Assembly (NCBI RefSeq): GCF_016916835.1
Contig: NZ_JAFFIX010000009.1
Coordinates: 62,001-126,000 of the forward strand
Reading direction: 5' to 3'
DNA from: Actinacidiphila bryophytorum
GTDB taxonomy: Bacteria > Actinomycetota > Actinomycetes > Streptomycetales > Streptomycetaceae
DNA: 64,000 bases
Shown one piece after another: positions 1 to 7,889 of the stretch. The notes under the pieces were generated by a model. It was not told the DNA's origin. It did no database searches and worked only from the letters and a program-made list of their open reading frames with translations. Every line of letters begins with the position of its first letter. Positions within the stretch are counted from its first letter, which is position 1. The translations under genes and the position numbers were made by a program.

Positions 1-1
1 C

Positions 2-205
2 TACCGCCGGCACAAGAACGAAGAACTCCCGGCCTGGAAGAAGGAGCACAACGCCTCCCACCGCACGGTCCGGACCCGCGTCGAGCACACCTTCGCCCAC
101 ATGAAGAGCTGGAAGATCCTCCGCGACTGCCGACTCAAAGGCGACGGCGTCCACCACGCCATGCTCGGCTTCGCCCGCCTGCACAACCTCGCCCTCACCG
201 GATGA
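2..205 (+). pseudogene. Transposase, 3' end only (IS5-like DDE family)
   Basis: An open frame enters from the left edge and stops at a TGA at 203-205. The visible 67 residues contain the stretch HRTVRTRVEHTFAHMK followed by WKILRDCR, which is typical of the C-terminal end of IS5-group DDE transposases in Streptomyces (the RxxVEHxF segment holds the catalytic Glu). The N-terminal part lies outside the window, so it cannot be decided whether the insertion sequence is complete. It lies at the left of a region rich in mobile-element genes. Confidence 0.75.
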
Positions 206-240
206 CCAGGAAGCAATGCTGGTCAACCAGCACGCCATAG

Positions 241-260
241 ATCATTTACGGGACAACCTC
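241..260. repeat. Possible right terminal inverted repeat of the IS
   Basis: About 35 bp downstream of the transposase stop, the sequence TTTACGGGACAACCTC resembles the terminal repeat found at the ends of many Streptomyces IS5-like elements. Its left partner is outside the window, so this is a tentative boundary. From here to 433 I see no gene. Confidence 0.35.
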
Positions 261-433
261 AGTGGTGAGAAGTTGCCCGCCCCACAACCAGCGGCGTGTC
301 CTGCCAGGGTAACCACCGCTGGAGCACGATGCGTTACCTCAAACGCATGGCGAATGGTCGGCGTAAGCCGCAGAATCGAAGCCCCGCAGCTCCCGTGCCG
401 GCAGCCCCCACCACTAGAAGGGATTCCTGAGTC

Positions 434-1357
434 TTGACTGAAGTAGACGATCGAGCGTCTGGGGTCGATGCATCTCACCGGCTTCGCAGAATGAGAACAT
501 TTTTTCGCAAAGCACAGACGTCTCTCATCACGTCTCTCGGGATCTTCGTCTCAATCGCATTATCTTTTGCAATGTGGGCGTGGCTCAAGTCCAACGAGCC
601 GACGTACGAAGAACATCACCCAGGGAAAGCCGACCTATATGCAACGGCAGCTACTACCACATCCATACTCATCGGCGTATCGGGAATCATCTTTTCCGTA
701 CTCTGGGCGGCAAGTCGCTCATTCGCTAAAGAGGCAGAAAGCACTCGACGGCAGGTGGAAAACGGCAGCCTAATTCCCGAGATCCACATCGCCCGGGGCG
801 ACGCCAACATCACAGTCCACGCCGCCGAATTGGGGCGATCTGGCACCGAAGCGCTCCTTGATCGCGACGCCCAGGAGTCCATGCTGACACAGATCTACTC
901 ACATGGCCTGGCGCAAGCTAAAGTCAGCTTCTTCGTGAGTATCATTTTTGGCATGTTTGGGTCTGCCGTTCTGCTGGCCGGAGTCGGCCTCGCAATCATG
1001 CACGCAGAGAATGACGGAAATCGCTACGCGGCGATCGTGACACAAACCTCAGGAGCCGTCATTGACCTCCTTGCGGGAGTCTTCTTCCTACAGTCGAATC
1101 GCACGAGGCGAGACATGGGGAGGCAAGGGGTAATGCTTCGCGAAGACAGTCAGTTTGATCGCAGACTAAGAGCTGCCGGCATCCTTTCCGACAACATCTC
1201 CGACGTCCCACTCCGTGATCAAGTGCGAGCTCAAATGGCGCTGCGTCTCGTTGACGGGCAGCAGGACATATCCGAGTCGGTTGCCGATTCAAGTGGGCGC
1301 GACAGGGACACGGGCGATGCGATGTCAGACGAAGAGGAGCCGTCAAGAGAGAACTGA
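434..1357 (+). CDS. Membrane protein resembling TRADD-N-associated membrane proteins
   Basis: The protein has 307 residues from a TTG start preceded by GAAGGGA about 11 bases upstream. It shows four hydrophobic segments in two pairs: one pair near residues 30-50 and 68-92, the second near residues 155-188 and 195-220. The second pair (two helices joined by a short polar loop, ending in LLAGVFFLQSNRTRRDM and a charged tail) resembles the two-helix membrane domain described next to TRADD-N domains in bacterial conflict systems. This is resemblance by eye, not a search result. The gene is visibly richer in A/T and in rare A/T-ending codons than its neighbours, which suggests recent transfer. The C-terminal 60 residues are acidic and probably disordered. 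An alternative ATG exists at 491. The function is not known. Confidence 0.6.
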   Translation: MTEVDDRASGVDASHRLRRMRTFFRKAQTSLITSLGIFVSIALSFAMWAWLKSNEPTYEEHHPGKADLYATAATTTSILIGVSGIIFSVLWAASRSFAKEAESTRRQVENGSLIPEIHIARGDANITVHAAELGRSGTEALLDRDAQESMLTQIYSHGLAQAKVSFFVSIIFGMFGSAVLLAGVGLAIMHAENDGNRYAAIVTQTSGAVIDLLAGVFFLQSNRTRRDMGRQGVMLREDSQFDRRLRAAGILSDNISDVPLRDQVRAQMALRLVDGQQDISESVADSSGRDRDTGDAMSDEEEPSREN

Positions 1358-1556
1358 CCTCAGGGCCCTCAGGAAGCAAGGGCGTGAGCGTGCACAACGA
1401 CCCCGGCGGCAGGTGCGCCCACGGCTTAGGGCCATGACTTACGGGTGATCACCGCTCCGTCGGCACTGCGCACCACCATGCCGCCCGCATGGACCTCAAT
1501 CAGCGCGCCTTGCTCGTACGCGGACTGTCCGGGTGATTCACAAGGGACGTCACTGA

Positions 1557-2459
1557 TCAACTCAGTTGCCCGGGGGCGTCGAGGGCGATGCGTTCCAAGG
1601 TGGCCCGGTCGTAGGCGAAGTCCGAGTCGGGGATGGGCCAGTGCACGACGATCTCGGTGATGCCGGCTTCGGCATGGCGGCCGGCGAAGTCGACGAAGGC
1701 GTCCACGGACTGGAAGGGGTCAGTGCGGTCGGGGGTGAAGCCGGTCAGCAGGATGCGGGGCACGCTGCCGGGGTCGCGGGAGGCGTCGGTGAGGGCGGCG
1801 GCAAGGCGCTCGATCTGACCGCGGATGGCGGCAAGCGACTCCTCGGCGGTACCGGTCTCGTACAGGGCGGGATCGCCGGTGGTCACCCAGGCTTGGCCGT
1901 ACTTCGCGGCGAGGCGCATGCCACGCGGGCCGGTGGCGGCGACGGCGAAGGGCAGACGCGGGGTCTGTACGCTCCCAGGGATGTTGCGGGCCTCGACAGC
2001 GGAGTAGGAGCGGCCGTCGAAGCTGGTCGCAGGCTGGGACAGCAGCAAGTCGAGAGCCTCCACGAACTCGGCGAAGCGGTCAGCCCGCTCCCTCGGGGTC
2101 CAGGGCTGCTGGCCAAGTACGGTGGCGTCGAACCCGGTGCCGCCAGCCCCGACGCCGAGCGTCACTCGGCCGCCGCTAATGTCGTCGAGGGTCATCAGCT
2201 CCTTGGCCAGCGGAACGGGATGCCGAAAGTTAGGCGACGTAACGAGGGTTCCCAGCCGAATGCTCTCCGTCACCCCGGCCGCAGCGGTGAGCGTCGGGAG
2301 AGCTCCGAACCATGTCCGGTCCCGGAAGGGGACTCGCCACGACAGGTGGTCGTAGGTGTAGGCCGTGTGGAAGCCCAACTCCTCCGCTCCTTTCCACACC
2401 TTCCGCCCTTCTGCCCAACGGTAGATCGGCAGGATCGCGATGCTCAGGCGCAGACTCAT
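1557..2459 (-). CDS. LLM-class (F420/flavin-dependent) oxidoreductase, intact
   Basis: This 300-residue protein of the luciferase-like monooxygenase superfamily has the usual single TIM-barrel length. Recognisable family segments are the N-terminal LSIAILPIYRW, YTYDHLSWR near residue 35, GTLVTSPNFRHP at residues 70-81, and DDISGGRVTLGVGAGG just after. Many such proteins use coenzyme F420 or FMN; the substrate cannot be read from sequence. The ATG at 2459 is chosen because the family N-terminus begins there; longer upstream reading has no family similarity. A closely similar but 5'-truncated copy lies at 26,427-27,140 next to the recombinase, in the opposite orientation. Confidence 0.85.
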   Translation of the reverse strand: MSLRLSIAILPIYRWAEGRKVWKGAEELGFHTAYTYDHLSWRVPFRDRTWFGALPTLTAAAGVTESIRLGTLVTSPNFRHPVPLAKELMTLDDISGGRVTLGVGAGGTGFDATVLGQQPWTPRERADRFAEFVEALDLLLSQPATSFDGRSYSAVEARNIPGSVQTPRLPFAVAATGPRGMRLAAKYGQAWVTTGDPALYETGTAEESLAAIRGQIERLAAALTDASRDPGSVPRILLTGFTPDRTDPFQSVDAFVDFAGRHAEAGITEIVVHWPIPDSDFAYDRATLERIALDAPGQLS

Positions 2460-2777
2460 GCTGGGGAGCTTACGGCTGTCAGAATCCGCAGTTGCACTTT
2501 GCCTTGCGGCGTGGGCCCCAAAGTGGAAGCAGGACTCACCCTCACCGTGTTGCCCCAGCACTCGTGCGTCGAGCAACGCCTCGTCGGCCTCGGGTCGAAA
2601 GGCCGGTGCAGGGCGGGTACTCAGCGCGGTGGACCAACTGACGGTGGCGTGGTTGCCCACGCTGAAAGCGACCGGCATTCTACCTACGGTAGCTGGAGAC
2701 CCTCGGACGGGCGTCACTCGTTCAGCCGCTGCGCCGATGCCTCCATCCGACACCTCAACTATGGAAGAGGCGCCAGC
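2460..2777. promoter_or_regulatory. Divergent intergenic region
   Basis: These 318 bp separate the LLM oxidoreductase (minus) from the TPR regulator (plus), so promoters in both directions are expected. A small imperfect palindrome, CTACCTACGGTAG, lies near 2683. No convincing gene is seen. Open frames on both strands run through it only because of high GC. Confidence 0.35.
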
Positions 2778-4112
2778 GTGCCGAAGGACACCACCTTCCG
2801 ACGAATGCTTCGGCAGCGGCACATAACTGTCTATGAGGCGTTCGTCGCGCAGTTTCAGCGGGCTGCCAGGGAACTGGCAGACCGGGAGGGGGACCCGCGG
2901 CTGGGCTTGCTTACCGTCTCCGCGCGGCAGTTTGATCGGTGGGTGGGCGGGGAGTTGAGGGGGCTGCCGCATCCGGGGGCTTGTCGGGTGCTGGAATACA
3001 TGTTCGGGTGTTCCGCCGAGGAGTTGTTCGCTGAGCTGGTCAGCGAGGACGTGGCTGTCCGGCCTGCGCCTGTCGTGGTTCCCACGGCGACGATGGCGCC
3101 GGCTGTTCACTATGACGAGGACAGCGTCGTGGAGATCATCGCGCGCGCCCGGCAGCTCACTGCGAGCAACGCCGATGACCGCACGATCGCGTTCCTCGGC
3201 TCGTCGTTGGACGGCATCGTCGCCCGGTACGACCGCGAGGGGCCGAAGCCACTCCGGGGTCAGGCTCGGTCGCTACGGCAGTTGATCCATACGTTGCTGG
3301 ACGGGCACCAGCCGCCGCGGGTGCGGCACGAGCTGTTCCGGCTGGCAGCCGGGGCGGGTGGGTTACTCGGGTACATGGCCGTCAACGTGGGTGACTTCGT
3401 GCTGGCGGAGGCGTACGCCACGGAGGCCCTGGACCTCAGTCGGGCGATCGAGGACGTCGAGACGGAGCTGTGGGCGCGGGGGACGTTGTCGTTCGGCTAC
3501 TACTACGCCGGCCGCTACCGGGACGCCGACGCCTGTGCCGCGGCGGCGGTGGAAACGGCGCCAGGCAGCGCGCAGGCCATCCGGCTGCTGGCCAACGGGC
3601 GGGCTCGCGCGCTCGGGAAGATGGGTGACAGGAAGGGCGTCGAGCGGGTCGTCGGCCGGGCCCTGGAGTTGTCGGCCGCGCACGACGTCGCGGCCGGCCT
3701 CACGCCGTGCATCTCCTTCGAGCCCTACGGGTACGCGCGCACCCTCGCCAACGCCGTGACAGCGTACGTATCGGCGGGGCAGGTGGGCCAGGTGCTTGGG
3801 ACGGCGGAGCGCATCGACGGCCTCGTCGAGGACTCCGATCCGTGGAGCCGCTCGCTCGTCCGACTCGATGTCGCCAGCGCACTGTTGCAGCAGGCCAGGC
3901 CGGATGTCGAGCGGGCCATGCAATTGGGCCGGGAGGCGTTGGCGTTCTGCGGCGATGTACCGATCAGGTCGGTGTGGCAGCGCTCACGTGACCTGTACGC
4001 CCAGGCCCGCGGATGGCAGGGCCTCGCGGCCGTAGGGGAGTATGGCGAGGAACTCCGCTTGTGGAGCTCGCAGCCTGCCGCCCTGGCGATGTCCCGCGCC
4101 GGGGCCCTGTGA
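2778..4112 (+). CDS. Streptomyces-type regulator with TPR-like C-terminus
   Basis: The protein has 444 residues, starting at a GTG with GGAAGAGG seven bases upstream. Residues about 1-75 match the N-terminal DNA-binding-like module common in actinobacterial cluster-associated regulators: VSARQFDRWVGGELRGLPHP, then VLEYMFGCSAEELF. The remaining 350 residues are helical with Ala/Leu-rich repeats (ALDLSRAI, RYRDADACAAAAVETAP and similar), as in TPR regulators. It faces the biosynthetic cluster and lies upstream of it, so it may control it; this is inference from position. A longer frame begins at 1566 but runs antisense to the LLM gene and lacks family features. Confidence 0.75.
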   Translation: MPKDTTFRRMLRQRHITVYEAFVAQFQRAARELADREGDPRLGLLTVSARQFDRWVGGELRGLPHPGACRVLEYMFGCSAEELFAELVSEDVAVRPAPVVVPTATMAPAVHYDEDSVVEIIARARQLTASNADDRTIAFLGSSLDGIVARYDREGPKPLRGQARSLRQLIHTLLDGHQPPRVRHELFRLAAGAGGLLGYMAVNVGDFVLAEAYATEALDLSRAIEDVETELWARGTLSFGYYYAGRYRDADACAAAAVETAPGSAQAIRLLANGRARALGKMGDRKGVERVVGRALELSAAHDVAAGLTPCISFEPYGYARTLANAVTAYVSAGQVGQVLGTAERIDGLVEDSDPWSRSLVRLDVASALLQQARPDVERAMQLGREALAFCGDVPIRSVWQRSRDLYAQARGWQGLAAVGEYGEELRLWSSQPAALAMSRAGAL

Positions 4113-4131
4113 CGCCGAAGGAGAACGCCGG

Positions 4132-4869
4132 GTGCCCCTGCTCTCGCCCGACCCCGCCGCTTTTCCGGTGGAGCCTCCCGGTGACCTGACCGACCACAAG
4201 GGCATCGCAGCGCACGACCAGAGCGCCTTCGACGCACTCGACGAGATGGTTGACCACTGGTCGCGGCCCGGCTGGTCGGACGGAGCGCGTGCCTACTACT
4301 GGATGCTCGCCTTCCGCGATGTGCCGGAGCTCAAGGAGCTCGCGCAACAGTGTCAGGAAGCGCTGTCGCCGCTACGGCTCGACCCGGTGCCTACCGAGTG
4401 GCTGCACGTGACGCTGGTGAGAGTCGGGGCTCCTGGTTCCGTCGACACGGCACAGTTGCGCGGACTGGCGGATCGGGCTCGGGCCCTGCTACCGGAGACG
4501 TTCACCGTGCGCGCCACGCCGTTGGCGGGGTCTCGGGGAGCCGTTCGGCTGACGCTCACACCGTGGGAGCCGCTCATCAGCCTGCACGCGGCCCTTGTCG
4601 CGGCGAACGCCTCAGCCGGCTTGCCGGCCAAGAAGCCGACCACCGCCTTCCGGCCGCACCTCAGCCTCGCGTACAACAACCGTCCGCGTCCGGCGGGGCC
4701 CGTCATCGAGACGGTTGCCGGGTTGCGCTCGCTGCCGTCGGTGGAGCTGAGCGTCGCCGATGTCCAGCTCGTGGAGCTGCGCAGGTGCGGGGCCGAATAC
4801 CGCTGGGACGTGTTGGAGAGCCTTCCCCTCACGCTGTCCGAGTTGGCCGACCACCGCCCACGGGCATGA
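4132..4869 (+). CDS. 2H phosphoesterase / 2'-5' RNA ligase-like protein
   Basis: The protein has 245 residues, with a GTG start preceded by GAAGGAGA eight bases upstream, 19 bp after the regulator stop. It carries the two His-x-Thr/Ser-type motifs of the 2H superfamily: WLHVTLVRVG near residue 83 and FRPHLSLAYNN near residue 175. The family hydrolyses or ligates 2'-5' or cyclic phosphodiester bonds in RNA or small nucleotides. A nucleotide phosphodiester substrate would fit the nucleotide-oriented cluster downstream, but that is inference. Its 3' end overlaps the convergent ATPase gene by 41 bp. Confidence 0.78.
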   Translation: MPLLSPDPAAFPVEPPGDLTDHKGIAAHDQSAFDALDEMVDHWSRPGWSDGARAYYWMLAFRDVPELKELAQQCQEALSPLRLDPVPTEWLHVTLVRVGAPGSVDTAQLRGLADRARALLPETFTVRATPLAGSRGAVRLTLTPWEPLISLHAALVAANASAGLPAKKPTTAFRPHLSLAYNNRPRPAGPVIETVAGLRSLPSVELSVADVQLVELRRCGAEYRWDVLESLPLTLSELADHRPRA

Positions 4870-5296
4870 CGGCCACGACCGCCTTCCCCGGGCGGGCGGG
4901 CCAGACGAACCACCTCGCGGTCAGGGCTTCGACGAGGTAGAGCCCACGCCCGCCCTCCAGCAGCTCGTCGGCGGACGACGGGACTTCCGCGGACAGCGGA
5001 TCGGCATGCGGCTCACCGTCGTACACCCAGAGGACCGCGGTGTCCTCGTAGACATCCAGGTCCATCCGTACGGGCCCGCTCGCCGTGTGACGGAGAGCGT
5101 TGGTGACCAGCTCGGAGGCGACGACCGCCGCGTCGTCGATCTGTTCCGTCGAGGCGCGGTTCTCAAGGGCGCGGTGGACGAGGTTGCGGGCGACACGCTG
5201 CGGCTCGGCGCAGCCCAGTAGGCCCAGGCGGTGGTGCTGCACGAGCCCTCCGCCCAGGTCGTCGGTCGCCACTCCTTCAACATCTGATCGGGGCAC
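4829..5296 (-). CDS. RsbW-like ATP-binding (HATPase) regulatory protein
   Basis: The protein has 155 residues. It contains a GHKL/HATPase N-box (ASELVTNALRH, about residues 63-73) and a G-box (GGRGLYLVEALTARW, about 115-130), and lacks the histidine phosphotransfer region of sensor kinases. This is the layout of the small anti-sigma-factor-like ATPases (HATPase_c_2) that are abundant in Streptomyces. The GTG at 5296 is the most upstream sensible start; its ribosome-binding site is weak. It is divergent from the biosynthetic cluster. Confidence 0.8.
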   Translation of the reverse strand: MPRSDVEGVATDDLGGGLVQHHRLGLLGCAEPQRVARNLVHRALENRASTEQIDDAAVVASELVTNALRHTASGPVRMDLDVYEDTAVLWVYDGEPHADPLSAEVPSSADELLEGGRGLYLVEALTARWFVWPARPGKAVVAVMPVGGGRPTRTA

Positions 5297-5376
5297 GGGC
5301 TCGCCTCGCTTCCGAAAGCCATCAAGGGGCGTTCAAGCGTGGAAGCCCAGCTGTGGCATGCCCACGTCGCGAGTAC

Positions 5377-5423
5377 GCCGTCTCTCCGCCGTCTCGTGAC
5401 GGTGGAAACGGCGGAGAGACGGC
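5377..5423. repeat. 16-bp perfect inverted repeat upstream of the cluster
   Basis: GCCGTCTCTCCGCCGT at 5377-5392 is repeated exactly inverted at 5408-5423, with a 15-nt loop. A further AGTAC/GTACT pair lies outside the arms. It sits in the 254-bp divergent region between the RsbW-like gene and the HAD gene, about 130 bp before the cluster's first start codon. There is no T-run, so it may be an attenuator, a protein-binding site or a terminator for a leader RNA. Confidence 0.6.
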
Positions 5424-5550
5424 GGCTCAACGGCGTACTGCCGCGCGGCGCCCGCCACGACTGTGTTCAGGGACCGGCTTCGCGAGGACCGGCCGAGGGC
5501 TCGCCCACCGAGGCGACCCGGGAATGGCTCAGCCCAGAACGCAGGAGGAC

Positions 5551-6240
5551 ATGGTGGCGTTACGTGACCCACGGCCGGACCGGCACATCCCGGCCGTCGT
5601 GCCTGGGACCACCCCCGAGTTGGTGCTCTTCGACCTGGACGGGGTCCTGTTCGACACCCTGCCGGTGATGCGTACCGCGTGGGAGGAGGTCCGCGTCCGG
5701 CACGGGATCGACGTTCCGTTCAGCTCGTACGCGCAGCTCTTGGGACGCCCGTTCGCCGACATCATGGCGAGGCTCGGCGTTCCGCACGGCGAGGACGTGG
5801 CGGAGACGTACGAGCGCGCTTCGGTCCGGGAGTCCCATCGCGCCCGCCCCTTCTCCGGGGTCGAAGGCGCCGTGCGCGTCCTCAAGGCCGGCGGATACCG
5901 GACCGGTGTCGTGACCTCGAAGCCGCAGACACGCGTCCTTCCCCTCCTGGAGCGCCTCGGCTGCACGTTCGACGTCGTTCGCACCCCGGGGCGCGAACGC
6001 GGCAAGCCCGCTCCCGACACTCTGCTGGCCGCCTTGGTGGAGACCGGGACGGATCCCGCCGCAGCGTTGTACGTGGGCGACATGGCAGTGGACCAGGAGG
6101 CCGCGCGGAGGGCGGGGACCGGGTACGTGCACGCCGGCTGGGGCTACGGACGACCGGCCGAGCCGGAGCCTCGGGTCGCTCGCGATGCGGCGGACCTGGT
6201 GCGGCTGCTGCCCGCCCGCGTCGAAGGGGCGGTGGCGTGA
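5551..6240 (+). CDS. HAD-superfamily phosphatase (Gph-like)
   Basis: The protein has 229 residues. The nucleophile motif is FDLDGVLFDT (Asp28 and Asp30), followed by a helical cap, a VVTSKPQT segment (motif II Thr/Ser), Lys in RGKPAPDTL (motif III) and YVGDMAVDQEAA (motif IV). This is the phosphoglycolate phosphatase-like subtype acting on small phosphorylated metabolites. GGAGG lies only two bases before this ATG; the GTG directly after it (5554) has better spacing and may be the true start. It is the first gene of the coupled biosynthetic block, and its stop overlaps the next start by four bases. In a pathway with a CMP-Kdo-like enzyme it could serve as a sugar-phosphate phosphatase (KdsC-like role), by inference. 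Confidence 0.85.
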   Translation: MVALRDPRPDRHIPAVVPGTTPELVLFDLDGVLFDTLPVMRTAWEEVRVRHGIDVPFSSYAQLLGRPFADIMARLGVPHGEDVAETYERASVRESHRARPFSGVEGAVRVLKAGGYRTGVVTSKPQTRVLPLLERLGCTFDVVRTPGRERGKPAPDTLLAALVETGTDPAAALYVGDMAVDQEAARRAGTGYVHAGWGYGRPAEPEPRVARDAADLVRLLPARVEGAVA

Positions 6241-7889
6241 GCACGGCAGCAAAGGTCGACGCGCTGATGGCGGCCTTGGAATCGGAGTACGGCGCGGTGG
6301 TGCGGACGCCCGGGGGCGTGAGCTGGCTGCACAGCCACCACGTGCCGGTGCGCCGACTGCTGACTCGCCTGGTCAGGCGTCTGACGGACGAGGTCCCGTT
6401 CCACAGCGGCGAGGATGAGCGGGACTTGATCGTCGCGCGTCACCAGCCCTCCCTGGGCTACGTGACCTACGACGTCTCCCGAGAGGGAATGGCGTACCTC
6501 CTCGGCACCGCCGCCATCGAAATGCCGGGCGACGAGCGTCACGTCGGCGAGGACGTGGCCGATCTTGCGCTGTCGCGTACGGTGCCCACGCCTGTCTGCG
6601 CGGTGTCCTGGTCTTCTCGCCATGTTCAGACGCTGCTGCCCGTCCTGGCCGAACTCGCCCGTCGCGGTGTCGCGAGCACGGTGCTGGACATCGCAACCGA
6701 ATCCCGTCACGCCGTTCCGACCCCGCCGGACGACGCGATCTCCGTTCTACGGCTGCCGAAGGAACTCCTTGCCCATGGTGGAGGGCCGCCCGTACGTGCC
6801 CTCAGCGGCACCCGCGATGGCCGTACCTTGCACGTCGGCGAGTACGCCGTCCCCATCGGCAGGCTGGCCGCGCTCGTCCTCGGCGTGCTGCGGCACAGCG
6901 CTGACGTCACGCAACCGTCGTGGGCAGCGGCGGTCGGCATCGAGAGATGGCTCGACGACGTGCTCTCGCGTCTGGCCTCTTCAGTCTTCCTGTGCAGCAA
7001 CGACACCAGCCCGCCCGGTGTCCTCGCGGTACGTGCGGCCGAGCGAGCCGGTGCCGACACGGTCTATGTCCAGCACGGCGCCTGGGTGGAGGGGCAGGTC
7101 GCCTGGCGGGCTCAGCACTGCCGGCACATCGCGGTCATGGGTGCGCGCGACGTGCTCACAGCGCGTACGTGGTCCAAGCGGGCCGACGCCCACGTCCACG
7201 TGGTGGGCCAACCGCGCTTCGACGTGCTCACCGAGGTCGACCGGGCAGCCCAGCGCCGCTACTTGGAGAAGATCCTCGCGGCTCAGGCGGGTGCGGTTCC
7301 TCCGAGGATCGCGGTGTGGGCGTGCCAGCCCTTCCGCGAGGAGAAGCTGCGAAGCCACTTCGAGGTAGTGGCGGAGGGGGTGAGAAGGGCAGGCAGTACG
7401 TGGGGCCTCGTCGTCGCTCCTCACCCTGCGCAGGGTGCTGACGCGTACAGCGCGCTGCTCGAGGATGTCGGCACCATCAGCGTGGCCCTGGCAGATCCCG
7501 CAGTCGGAGCCCGGGGGTGCCTGGCCGGGGCCGATGCGCTGATCTCCGCCTCCTCCACCTGCGGCATCGAGGCCATGTTGCTGGACGTACCCGTGCTGGA
7601 GCTCGTCCTGCCCGCAACGCGCACTCTCGGCCTTGCCGACCAGCGCGCCGCGCAACGCTGTGCCGCCAGCCCGGAGATCACGGCCGCCCTGGAGCGCATC
7701 GCGGAGGCACCGCACGCATGCCGTGTATCGGCAGCGGCCAAACGGGCGATTTGCCTCGACGTCGGCGCGAGCAGCGCAGCCGTCGCCGATGTCGTCGTCA
7801 CGGCGCTCGCCAACGCCACCGCCCGAGGTTCGGCCCCGCCCTTGGGACTCGCAGCAGCCGACACGAAGCACGGAGGTGCAAACCGGTGA
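6237..7889 (+). CDS. GT-B transferase of the capsule/CDP-glycerol/CMP-sugar type
   Basis: The protein has 550 residues and starts at a GTG overlapping the HAD stop (GTGA). The C-terminal half contains signatures shared by capsule polysaccharide, glycerophosphate and sialyl/Kdo-type GT-B transferases: YVQHGAWVEGQ (about residue 278), HVVGQPRFDVL (about 323), VVAPHPAQ (about 393) and ISASSTCGIEAMLLDVPVLE (about 437). Relatives with these motifs use CDP- or CMP-linked donors, which fits the CMP-Kdo-synthetase-like gene at the cluster end. The N-terminal 200 residues are less familiar. The donor and acceptor are not known. Confidence 0.65.
   Translation: MSTAAKVDALMAALESEYGAVVRTPGGVSWLHSHHVPVRRLLTRLVRRLTDEVPFHSGEDERDLIVARHQPSLGYVTYDVSREGMAYLLGTAAIEMPGDERHVGEDVADLALSRTVPTPVCAVSWSSRHVQTLLPVLAELARRGVASTVLDIATESRHAVPTPPDDAISVLRLPKELLAHGGGPPVRALSGTRDGRTLHVGEYAVPIGRLAALVLGVLRHSADVTQPSWAAAVGIERWLDDVLSRLASSVFLCSNDTSPPGVLAVRAAERAGADTVYVQHGAWVEGQVAWRAQHCRHIAVMGARDVLTARTWSKRADAHVHVVGQPRFDVLTEVDRAAQRRYLEKILAAQAGAVPPRIAVWACQPFREEKLRSHFEVVAEGVRRAGSTWGLVVAPHPAQGADAYSALLEDVGTISVALADPAVGARGCLAGADALISASSTCGIEAMLLDVPVLELVLPATRTLGLADQRAAQRCAASPEITAALERIAEAPHACRVSAAAKRAICLDVGASSAAVADVVVTALANATARGSAPPLGLAAADTKHGGANR

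Noticed and set aside
1428-1554. A short minus-strand frame downstream of the LLM gene encoding GALIEVHAGGMVVRS and ending KSWP
   Set aside because: It looks somewhat protein-like but has no ribosome-binding site or clear start, and no family could be assigned; it may be a remnant.
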